A stretch of 10,674 bases of DNA from CAZUCD01 sp964618855 (GTDB taxonomy: Bacteria; Sumerlaeota; Sumerlaeia; SLMS01; JANRJK01): NCBI GenBank assembly GCA_964618855.1, contig CAZUCD010000131.1, forward strand, positions 1-10,674, in the 5' to 3' direction. The number at the start of each line of letters is the position of its first letter. The stretch's first letter is position 1. The notes beneath the pieces were generated by a model. The model did not search any database and was not told where the DNA came from. It saw only the letters and a list, made by a program, of their open reading frames with translations. Below, one piece after another: positions 4,463-10,674 of the stretch. The position numbers and the translations under genes are program-made.

Positions 4463-6160
4463 ATGACGAAGTGGTCCCAAAGATCCGCGGCGGTGGTTTC
4501 GGCGATCCTGTTCGCTGTCATCCTGACCGCCCTGAACGTGCTTGTGAACGACAGGCACGAGCGGTTCGACCTGACTCGCGACAAGCGCTACTCGGTGTCC
4601 CCGGAGCTGAAGGGCCTGCTCGGCAAGCTCGAGGACTCGATCACGATCACGATCTACGTCTCGCCGGATCTGCCGCCGCAGCTCCTCGCGCCCAAGCGCA
4701 CCGCGGAGGACTTCCTGCGCGAGATCGCCAACGAGGCTGGGGGCAACCTGCGCCTGCGCGTCATGGAGGTCGCCAACCCGAACGAGAAGGGCATCAAGGA
4801 GGAGCTGGAGAAGTTCGGCGTCGCCCCGATGCAGCTCCAGGTTGCGAGCCGCGAGGGCTTCACCGTCCGCAGCGTCCTCTTCCACATGCTTGTCCAGTAC
4901 CGCGACAAGTCGCAGGTGCTGCCGATACCGAGGCTGGACGAGTTCGAGTTCGCGTTCGCGCGGACGCTCCTGCGCGTCTCTCAGACATCGCGCCCGCTGG
5001 TGTACGTTATCGACACCGAAAAGGCGAGCGAGTTCCTGCGCCTGATCGCGGGACTCAAGAGGGGCGGGATCGAGAACCTCGTGGACATCGAGCCGATCGA
5101 TGCGTCCGAGGCGCGCCCGCTCTACCTGCCGGAGAAGCTGGACCTCGTGCTGCTCTCCGCGCGCGAGCCGCTGACCGACCGCCAGAAGTTCGAGCTCGAC
5201 CAGTACCTGCTCTACGGCGGCAAGCTCATCGTGTTCGCGGAGGGGGCCCCGTACGACGACCCGATGATGTTCTTCAAGCAGGAGGACAAGCTGCCCAACC
5301 TGCGCGAGTTCCTCGCGAGCTACGGCGTGCAGGTCTCCACGGAGCTGGTCCAGGACTGGGGATCGTGCGTTTCGGCCCCGGTGAAGGTCGGGGAGCGCGG
5401 CGGCGTCGCGATGTACTCCATCGACGCGTTTCCCTTCCCGATCCTGCCGATCATCAAGGGTGAGAACCTGGAGTTCGAGTCCCCGGCGCTGCGCTCCACG
5501 CAGCGGTTGCTGATGCCGTTCGCGACGCGTGTGACGGGATCCGCGGTGAAGGGTACGGACGTCCAGTTCAGCCAGCTCATGTGGACGAGCGACAAGGCGG
5601 ACTCTCAGACGTCCGGGCCGTACCTGCTCGACCAGCCCAAGCCGGGCACGCCGATCCCGGAGAAGGTTTCCCGCATCCCGCTGGCCGTCGCGGCGAAGGG
5701 GATGTTCAAGTCCGCGTTCCGGCCCGGCTCAATCCCCCCGCCGGAACCGAAGCCCCTCAACGACCCGTTCCTCAACCTGCGCTACCGCAGCGTCAGCACG
5801 GCTCCCACGATCGGGGGCTCCAAGAAGCCCGGCGAGCTCGTCGTCATCGGCTCGGCGCACATGTTCTGGCAGAATTTCCTCGAGAGCATCGCGTCCACCG
5901 ACTCGGTCCTGGCGCAGTCCAACGTCGCGTTCCTCCAGAACCTGATCGAGTCGTACACGATCGGGCAGGAACTCGCAAAGGTCCGGTCCAAGCAGACGCG
6001 GCAGGCGTTCCTCGACACGGCGAAGGTGGAGAAGCACCAGCAGGCGGCGAAGGTCCTGGGCACGTTTGCGGTTCCCGTGCTGATCATCGTGCTTGGGATC
6101 ATCTGGAGCCTTCTGCGCAAGGCGCGGATGAACTCGCTCATCCGGAGGTACTCGAAGTGA
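4463..6160 (+). CDS. GldG-like ABC transporter auxiliary protein
   Basis: The 565-aa product has an N-terminal membrane anchor (about 9-27), then the family motif RFDLTRDKRYSVS (34-46), which in GldG-type proteins opens the extracytoplasmic ABC_transp_aux domain. A large soluble region follows, including ITITIYVSPDLPP (60-72) and the strand-turn LYGGKLIVFAEG near 250. A second membrane helix lies near the C-terminus (about 528-550, FAVPVLIIVLGIIW) with a basic cytoplasmic tail. This topology (two anchors, one large periplasmic domain) is that of GldG and its relatives, which associate with the ATPase and permease encoded upstream. The last codons overlap the next gene's GTG start. Gliding is not implied by the sequence; the operon is widespread in non-gliding phyla. 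Confidence 0.88.
   Translation: MTKWSQRSAAVVSAILFAVILTALNVLVNDRHERFDLTRDKRYSVSPELKGLLGKLEDSITITIYVSPDLPPQLLAPKRTAEDFLREIANEAGGNLRLRVMEVANPNEKGIKEELEKFGVAPMQLQVASREGFTVRSVLFHMLVQYRDKSQVLPIPRLDEFEFAFARTLLRVSQTSRPLVYVIDTEKASEFLRLIAGLKRGGIENLVDIEPIDASEARPLYLPEKLDLVLLSAREPLTDRQKFELDQYLLYGGKLIVFAEGAPYDDPMMFFKQEDKLPNLREFLASYGVQVSTELVQDWGSCVSAPVKVGERGGVAMYSIDAFPFPILPIIKGENLEFESPALRSTQRLLMPFATRVTGSAVKGTDVQFSQLMWTSDKADSQTSGPYLLDQPKPGTPIPEKVSRIPLAVAAKGMFKSAFRPGSIPPPEPKPLNDPFLNLRYRSVSTAPTIGGSKKPGELVVIGSAHMFWQNFLESIASTDSVLAQSNVAFLQNLIESYTIGQELAKVRSKQTRQAFLDTAKVEKHQQAAKVLGTFAVPVLIIVLGIIWSLLRKARMNSLIRRYSK
6144..6148 (+). promoter_or_regulatory. Shine-Dalgarno site that fixes the GTG start of the DUF4340-like gene
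   Basis: GGAGG lies 8 nt before GTG at 6157, inside the end of the gldG-like gene. It singles out this GTG over the ATG at 6181 and the open frame further upstream, which is only a shadow of the gldG-like gene. Confidence 0.75.
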
Positions 6161-7197
6161 ATCCCCGGCAACTGGGCGTGATGGCCGCCATCGCGGCCGT
6201 CCTTGTCGCCCTCGTCCTCGTGACGGGAAAGGGGGACGACAAGCGGCGCATGCAGGAGATCGCCCCTCCCACGCGCGAGGCGGAGTTCTTCCGCAACGTC
6301 GATCCCGCGCGGATCATGGAGATCCGGCTGGAGCGCGAGGGCGCCCGGAGCGCCGTTCTCAAGCGCACCGCCGGGACCTCCTGGACCATCGAGACGAAGC
6401 GCGGGCCACGGCCCGTGAGGCAGACGCGCGCCGACACGCTGCTCGGGACCAAGGACAGCCCGGAGGTCCGGGCGGGAGTCAGGGCTATCCGGCAGGGGGA
6501 AAAGGAGGGCAGCCAGGCCAGCTTCGGCACGGACGCCGCCAACGGCACGACCGTCACGTTCATCGACGACGCCGGCCGCGAGGTCGAAAGCTTCGTCCTG
6601 GGCAAGCGCAACACCAACGCCAGCGCCACGTGCTTCGTGCGGAAGCCGGACTCGGAGGAGACCTACCTCCTGGAGGTGGACCTGACGGACAACTTCAAGT
6701 TCGCGAAGCCCTCCGACTTCATGGACAACATCATCTTCCGCAAGACCACCTCGGCGGACTACGACGACATCAAGATCGTCTGGCACGACGAAACGTCGCG
6801 GACGCTGAAGCTGACGCGGATAGGCGAGGATCCGGCGGACATGAAGTGGGAGTATGAGCTGGATGGCAGGAAGGGCATGTCCGAGGGCCGCGTGGCGAAC
6901 CGCTACGCGGCCACGCTGAGTGGGCTCGCCATCACGGCGTTCGCGGACGACATGCCGGAGGGAGCGGACGAACTGAAGCCCGTTGCGACCGTGACGTTCC
7001 GCAAGAAGGGCGTCCCAGACCCAATCACGATGGAGATCGCAGCGCCCCGCGCGGGCGATGGCTGGATCCTGACCCGGTTGTCGGCCTATCCGGACGTCTT
7101 CGGCACGACGGGTTCACGGCACTTCCTCGCGGACCCGGAACTGGTCCGGCCATTCGACCCCGAGGCGATGTCGGGGGGCGGGGCCCCGGCCGAGTGA
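6157..7197 (+). CDS. DUF4340-like membrane-anchored protein
   Basis: From the GTG at 6157 the product is 346 aa. It has one N-terminal hydrophobic anchor (about 6-23, GVMAAIAAVLVALVLVTG) and a long beta-rich extracytoplasmic part. Features typical of DUF4340 proteins are FRNVDPARIMEIRLEREG (45-62), a repeat of that kind of strand with a DDAG-REVESFVLGKRN segment, and CFVRKPDSEETYLLEVDL, resembling the LGK...YVR...VYLV pattern. DUF4340 genes regularly follow GldG-like genes, which supports the call. The GTG overlaps the previous stop (GTGA), and the gene ends in another GTGA with bshC, so all three are probably translated in a coupled way. The role is unknown; it is likely a periplasmic partner of the exporter. 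The C-terminal tail (SGGGAPAE) is low-complexity. Confidence 0.8.
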   Translation: MNPRQLGVMAAIAAVLVALVLVTGKGDDKRRMQEIAPPTREAEFFRNVDPARIMEIRLEREGARSAVLKRTAGTSWTIETKRGPRPVRQTRADTLLGTKDSPEVRAGVRAIRQGEKEGSQASFGTDAANGTTVTFIDDAGREVESFVLGKRNTNASATCFVRKPDSEETYLLEVDLTDNFKFAKPSDFMDNIIFRKTTSADYDDIKIVWHDETSRTLKLTRIGEDPADMKWEYELDGRKGMSEGRVANRYAATLSGLAITAFADDMPEGADELKPVATVTFRKKGVPDPITMEIAAPRAGDGWILTRLSAYPDVFGTTGSRHFLADPELVRPFDPEAMSGGGAPAE

Positions 7198-8801
7198 CGG
7201 CGCCGACCACGGCGTCCGCGTTTGTCGAGCGCTGGGCGGGGGGCACTCCCCCGCCCGGCGTCCTGTTTCCAGAGGCAGCGTTCGTGGTCGAGGGGGCAGT
7301 CGCCCGGCGCCTCGCGGCGCCTCGGGAGCCGCTGTCCACGGCTGAACTCGCCGGCTGGACGGACTGGTTGTCCGCGCACGGCGCGGGGGAGGACGTCCTG
7401 GCGGGTGCCCGCGCGTTCTCGGATCCGCGGACCCTGTGCGTCGTGACGGGGCAGCAGGCCGGGTTCGCGCTGGGCCCGCTGTTCGTGCTGGCGAAGGCGC
7501 TCGCGGCGGTGCGTCTCGCGCGCGAGGTCGCGGCCTCAACCGGGCGGACCTGCGTGCCCGTCTTCTGGGTCGCATCGGACGACCACGATGTCGCGGAGGC
7601 TGCCGCGGTCTCGTGGAGGGAAGCGGGCGGCTCGCTTGTGACCGATGCTCTCGGGACCGGCAGGGGGGGCGCCCCGGTCCACGACATTGAGGTCTTTCCG
7701 GCGGAGGCCGAGCGGATCGCGGACCGGATGGCCCCGGCGGACGACGTGTTCAAGGCACTGCTGCTCGAATCGGCCGCGCCGACGCTCGGGAGGGCGGCGA
7801 CACTCGAATCGTCCTTCGTCCGGCTGCTGCTACGCGTCCTTGGAGGTACGGGCATCGTGCCGGTGGCGCCGCGGCTCGGATTCATCCGTGCGCGCCAGGC
7901 GCCGCTCGTGGAGCGCGAACTCGAGCTCGCGGGCGCGCCCTCGCGGGAGCTCGCCCTCATGCGCGCCATGCTGGCCTCGGAGTTCGGCGTCGAGTCGATC
8001 CACCGCGATGGGGACGAGATCAACTTCTTCGTCGAGGAGGGCATGGCGGGCAGCCTCGTCCGGTCGCGCCTGCGATGGGACGGGGGCGCCGTCCGCATCG
8101 GCGAGGGAGGGACGATGGAACGCACGGAACTCCGGACGATGCTGGCCCTGGATGCTGCGCGATTCTCCCCCAACGCGGCGATGCGGCCGCTTGTGCAGGA
8201 CCTCACGCTGCCAACGGTGGCATACGTGGGCGGTCCTTCCGAGGTCGCGTACCATGCGCAGGTCGGGCCTCTGTATGGGATGTTCGGCGTGGTGCGCCCG
8301 GCGGTGTTCCCGCGGCCTTCGATCTGCTGCATCGACGCGCGCATGCGGCGCGACGCTGCGAAGCTCGGGCTGGACGTGGCGCGGGCGGCGGCGATGCCAA
8401 GGGAGGAACTCGAGGGAAGGCTTGCGGAGGCGGCGGGTGGCGGAGCCGCGGGCGAGCCCCTCGCGGCGCGGCTCCTCTCCGCGGCGGCGGCGTGGGAGTC
8501 GGACCTCGGTCCGGAGCGCGCCGACACGGCGGTTGCCCAGGGGTTGGCGAAGCTGCGCGAGAACATCGCTTTCCTGGCGGGGAAGGCGGAGGAGCGGGCC
8601 TCGGCGGCGAGGGCGCGGCGCGGGGAGTCGGTCGAGGCCGCGGCACGCAGGCTCCGCGAGGCGATTCATCCCGGGGGCGAGCCCCAGGAGCGCGCCCAGA
8701 ACCTGCTGCTGCAGTGGCACCAGTCGGGAGGGGACGCGTGGGTCGAGGGCATCCTCGCGGGCCTCGGCATCCGGTCCACGGCGATCCAGCCGTTCGGCTG
8801 A
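7194..8801 (+). CDS. bshC: Bacillithiol biosynthesis cysteine-adding enzyme BshC
   Basis: The 535-aa product matches BshC in length (about 540) and motifs: VTGQQAGFALGPLFVLAKAL (84-103), with the GPLF and K101 of the nucleotide-binding Rossmann-like core; PVFWVASDDHDVAE (122-135), the family's PVFW-A-EDHD box; and PTVAYVGGPSEVAYHAQ (about 340-356) followed by a PR motif. A helical, probably coiled-coil C-terminal region spans about 445-515. BshC is the proposed ligase that adds cysteine to glucosaminyl-malate in the last step of bacillithiol synthesis, in the cytoplasm. BshA and BshB are not in the window. The GTG at 7194 overlaps the preceding TGA (GTGA) but has no strong ribosome-binding site of its own, so coupling to the DUF4340-like gene is likely. 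A cytoplasmic thiol enzyme ending an exporter operon is unusual. Confidence 0.92.
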   Translation: MTAPTTASAFVERWAGGTPPPGVLFPEAAFVVEGAVARRLAAPREPLSTAELAGWTDWLSAHGAGEDVLAGARAFSDPRTLCVVTGQQAGFALGPLFVLAKALAAVRLAREVAASTGRTCVPVFWVASDDHDVAEAAAVSWREAGGSLVTDALGTGRGGAPVHDIEVFPAEAERIADRMAPADDVFKALLLESAAPTLGRAATLESSFVRLLLRVLGGTGIVPVAPRLGFIRARQAPLVERELELAGAPSRELALMRAMLASEFGVESIHRDGDEINFFVEEGMAGSLVRSRLRWDGGAVRIGEGGTMERTELRTMLALDAARFSPNAAMRPLVQDLTLPTVAYVGGPSEVAYHAQVGPLYGMFGVVRPAVFPRPSICCIDARMRRDAAKLGLDVARAAAMPREELEGRLAEAAGGGAAGEPLAARLLSAAAAWESDLGPERADTAVAQGLAKLRENIAFLAGKAEERASAARARRGESVEAAARRLREAIHPGGEPQERAQNLLLQWHQSGGDAWVEGILAGLGIRSTAIQPFG

Positions 8802-8808
8802 CGCGGAC

Positions 8809-10452
8809 TCAGGTGAACTCGAAGTCGGACGCCTGCGACTCGAGGCTGCTCTCCCTGTAGAACCTCGGCAGAAGGTGGTACGCGCGGCGGAGTTGCTCCC
8901 GCCGCTCCGATGGACGGAAGATGGGCTCGAGGCGCGCGCGGGTGAGCTGCACGCGCATGATGTGGCGCAGGTCGGCCTCTGCGCGCCGCGCCGCGGAGTA
9001 GGCGGAGGCGTTCTCGCGCGCCCGTTCGAGCTCCTCCGCCTCGGTGCATGCGGCGCGCGCGCGCGCCAAGGTGCCCGCCTCGTGCACGCCGCGCCTCTCG
9101 GCCACGAGTTCCCCCTCGATCAGCTCGACCTTCGCGAGTTGCGCGCGCGCCGACTCGACGGCCCACCGGGCAGCCTGAGGAAGCCGTGCATCCACGCCGC
9201 CCGCGATCTCCTCCGCGCGCGTCCTTCCCGGCGTCAGCAGGATCGCCGCCGTAACGTCCACCGGCCCGCACGCAATCCGCAGCGTGCGGTGCGCGTCCTG
9301 GACGATCCCCACGGGATGGGCGCGGGGAAAGTCCACGCGCCATGCGTTCCATGGCCGTGCGCCCTCCGTGCGGAGGTCCACCTCGACCCGGGCAAACTGG
9401 CACTCGCCCGCGCAGCCGAGCTCCCACTCGCCGATCCCCCGCAGCAGTATCAGCAGGTCCTCGCCATGCCGCAGGACCGAGGCGCGCAGCCTCGGATGCC
9501 CGGGCTCTATGAGGCAGAGCTCCGGCATGCCCTCCGCGAAGAAGTCGCGCAGCACGGCGATCTCCTGCGCCAGGATGGACGACTCGCAGTACCGGTCGTG
9601 GCCGGTGAACGGCGCCGGCCCCCCCATGGCCTCGAGGTGGTCGAGGATGATGCCGCGCGTTCCGTGGGCTAGGAGCTCGTGCGTGCTCAGGCGCAGGAGC
9701 GCGGGCTCCGGTGGGAGCAGGTCGCGGCGCGCATCCGAATCGAACGTCGTGTAGCCCGGAAACCACGATGCGGGGTCGGGGCCGAGGCCGCGCAGGAGGG
9801 GCTCGTCGTTGTAGAGGCCTGCCTGGCGGTCGGCACTGGCCGCGCCGACCGGGAGGGCGCTGCACAGCAGCGGGCGCGAGACGCTCGGGGGACGGCAGAG
9901 CCGGGCGACCTCCGACAGGCGGTCCGCGGCGGAGGGTGGATCGGGCTCGCTCGCGGCGTTGGGCGCCTGCGATACGGCGTAGATGTCCATCGTGCGCAAC
10001 CACTGCGAGTCCGGGCGCCTGCGCCCCATGGGTGCCCAGACGGGATGGAAGAGGTCGATGGCCCTGATCTCCTCGCGCTCGCGCAGGAACGCCCCCATCG
10101 CGTCCGGGTCCCCCTCGTCGCAGTGCAGGCGGTAGGAGTGCAGGTTCGGCCGGCCGCGGAAGCGTTCGGCGAGGTATCGCCCGGGGTGGCGAAACCTCGG
10201 GTCGGCAGCTAGGATCACGAAGAGACCGAAGCGCTCCGCCTCGTCGAAGAGCGCCGAGAGAACACCGGCGGTGCCGGGACTTGCGGGCATCGACTCGACG
10301 CAGGTGAAACCCGATGCGGCGACGCGCTCACATGCCGCGGCCAGCCCCTCGCGCGGCGTCAGGAGGAGCCGCGGCCCGAACGTGAAGAACGGCCGGCCGT
10401 CCACGCGGACGACCGAGCGGTCCACCAGCAGGCGCGAGCTTGCCTCCAGCAT
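8809..10452 (-). CDS. Probable TIM-barrel glycoside-hydrolase-like protein with helical C-terminal domain
   Basis: From ATG at 10452 the product is 547 aa. It opens with VVRVDGRPFFTFGPRLL (14-30), the strand-turn that starts many glycoside-hydrolase barrels, then ASGFTCVESMPASPG (46-60), FGLFVILAADPRF (75-87), the strand FPGYTTFDSD (231-240) and HGTRGIILDHLEAMGG (263-278), which resembles late barrel strands of GH42/GH2-like enzymes. A beta-rich part (about 310-408) and an alpha-helical, coiled-coil-prone region (425-530) follow. I cannot name the family or assign catalytic acids. No signal peptide is seen, so it may be cytoplasmic. The frame is open upstream to 10587 with ATGs at 10536 and 10587, but those extra 45 residues look unstructured and cover an inverted repeat, so I prefer 10452, although its ribosome-binding site is weak. 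It converges on bshC with 7 bp between stops. Confidence 0.68.
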   Translation of the reverse strand: MLEASSRLLVDRSVVRVDGRPFFTFGPRLLLTPREGLAAACERVAASGFTCVESMPASPGTAGVLSALFDEAERFGLFVILAADPRFRHPGRYLAERFRGRPNLHSYRLHCDEGDPDAMGAFLREREEIRAIDLFHPVWAPMGRRRPDSQWLRTMDIYAVSQAPNAASEPDPPSAADRLSEVARLCRPPSVSRPLLCSALPVGAASADRQAGLYNDEPLLRGLGPDPASWFPGYTTFDSDARRDLLPPEPALLRLSTHELLAHGTRGIILDHLEAMGGPAPFTGHDRYCESSILAQEIAVLRDFFAEGMPELCLIEPGHPRLRASVLRHGEDLLILLRGIGEWELGCAGECQFARVEVDLRTEGARPWNAWRVDFPRAHPVGIVQDAHRTLRIACGPVDVTAAILLTPGRTRAEEIAGGVDARLPQAARWAVESARAQLAKVELIEGELVAERRGVHEAGTLARARAACTEAEELERARENASAYSAARRAEADLRHIMRVQLTRARLEPIFRPSERREQLRRAYHLLPRFYRESSLESQASDFEFT

Positions 10453-10491
10453 GCCCCGATCCAAGCACGACGCGCCCGCCTCCGCACCCGC

Positions 10492-10530
10492 AAAGTGGGC
10501 GCGGGGATTCCCGCACACAACTCCCACTTT
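10492..10530. repeat. Nested inverted repeat in the leader of the GH-like gene
   Basis: AAAGTGGG at 10492-10499 is the exact reverse complement of CCCACTTT at 10523-10530, and inside it GCGGG (10501-10505) pairs with CCCGC (10510-10514) around GATT. The structure lies 40-78 bp upstream of the preferred start at 10452. It could be an operator or a 5'-leader hairpin. If the start were 10536 it would be coding, which is one argument against that start. Confidence 0.5.
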
Positions 10531-10593
10531 TCCCATGCCCACCCGGCCGCCCGCGTGAATCCTCCCCCTCCCTGCACACTGCATCACAACCCC

Positions 10594-10674
10594 CGACTCT
10601 TCGACCTTTCGACCTTTCGCCTTCCCGACTCTTCTATCTTTCGACTTTTCTACCTTTCGACTTTTCGACCTTTC
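10594..10674. repeat. Octamer array, consensus CGACYTTT, running off the right edge
   Basis: Ten 8-bp units follow each other in strict phase from 10594 to 10673, and the first base of an eleventh is visible at 10674. Most units are CGACCTTT, CGACTTTT or CGACTCTT; variants include CTACCTTT, CTATCTTT and CGCCTTCC. The core CGACTTT is the same as in the heptamer arrays at 135-165 and 586-621, but the period is 8 instead of 7. It is not part of any coding frame I can support. The repeat is truncated by the window edge, so its full length and what follows are unknown. Confidence 0.85.

Noticed and set aside
2083..4584. An 833-codon open frame on the minus strand opposite the ABC ATPase and permease
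   Set aside because: It is rich in Arg, Asp, Glu, His and Gln as expected for antisense frames of GC-rich genes, has no domain I recognise, and the opposite strand encodes well-conserved ABC proteins. The real minus-strand gene at 2106-2456 is in another frame.
2737..7197. Evidence of gliding motility from the GldA/F/G-like genes
   Set aside because: Gld-like ABC modules with DUF4340 partners are common in non-gliding phyla, and no other gld or spr genes are present, so only an exporter of unknown substrate is supported.
7025..10003. Long open frames overlapping bshC and the GH-like gene (7025-8566 minus, 7645-9672 plus, 8666-10003 minus)
   Set aside because: They are Arg/Ser/Pro/Ala-rich shadow translations of high-GC coding DNA with no recognisable motifs, while the competing frames give clear BshC motifs or a protein-like composition.
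10594..10674. CRISPR array at the right edge
   Set aside because: The units are 8 bp, contiguous and without spacers, so this is a simple tandem repeat; no cas gene is visible.

Overview
The window is GC-rich chromosomal DNA (roughly two thirds G+C by eye) from what looks like a Gram-negative-type bacterium. It carries a Tat-like exported solute-binding protein, an F-type ATP synthase, a Gld-like ABC exporter operon and a bacillithiol-synthesis enzyme (BshC). That mix, with a very short ATP synthase epsilon subunit and a 'four-helix-bundle/S23' gene, fits lineages such as Planctomycetota, Acidobacteriota or related candidate phyla. The sequence alone does not fix the phylum.

Left end (1-985, plus strand): the last 36 codons of atpD and a complete but short atpC (88 aa, beta-sandwich domain only). 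Wedged between these two normally adjacent genes is a 124-aa four-helix-bundle protein of the 23S-rRNA-intervening-sequence (IVS) family. It is bracketed by inverted arrays of a degenerate heptamer (GTCGAAA on one side, TTTCGAC on the other). A strong hairpin with a short T-run ends the atp unit.

Middle left (1003-2456, minus strand): a solitary periplasmic binding protein resembling those of the 'urea carboxylase region' ABC transporters, and upstream of it a small zinc-ribbon membrane protein. A 280-bp divergent intergenic region with a 9-bp inverted repeat follows.

Middle (2737-8801, plus strand): one tight operon of ABC ATPase, ABC-2 permease, GldG-like auxiliary protein, DUF4340-like membrane-anchored protein and bshC. 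The last two junctions are GTGA overlaps (GTG start overlapping TGA stop), so translation is probably coupled.

Right (8809-10452, minus strand): a 547-aa protein with a probable TIM-barrel, glycoside-hydrolase-like N-terminal half and a helical C-terminal half, convergent with bshC and only 7 bp away. Beyond its start, the last 81 bp of the window are ten in-phase copies of an octamer (consensus CGACYTTT). This is clearly related to the heptamer around the four-helix-bundle gene but has a different period.

The most interesting object is the four-helix-bundle unit with its inverted heptamer arrays inside the atp operon, together with the related octamer array at the right edge. It looks like an IVS-like element that has moved outside rRNA. 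The rest is largely ordinary, with a few odd arrangements: an orphan binding protein, bshC in a Gld-like operon, and a truncated epsilon subunit.
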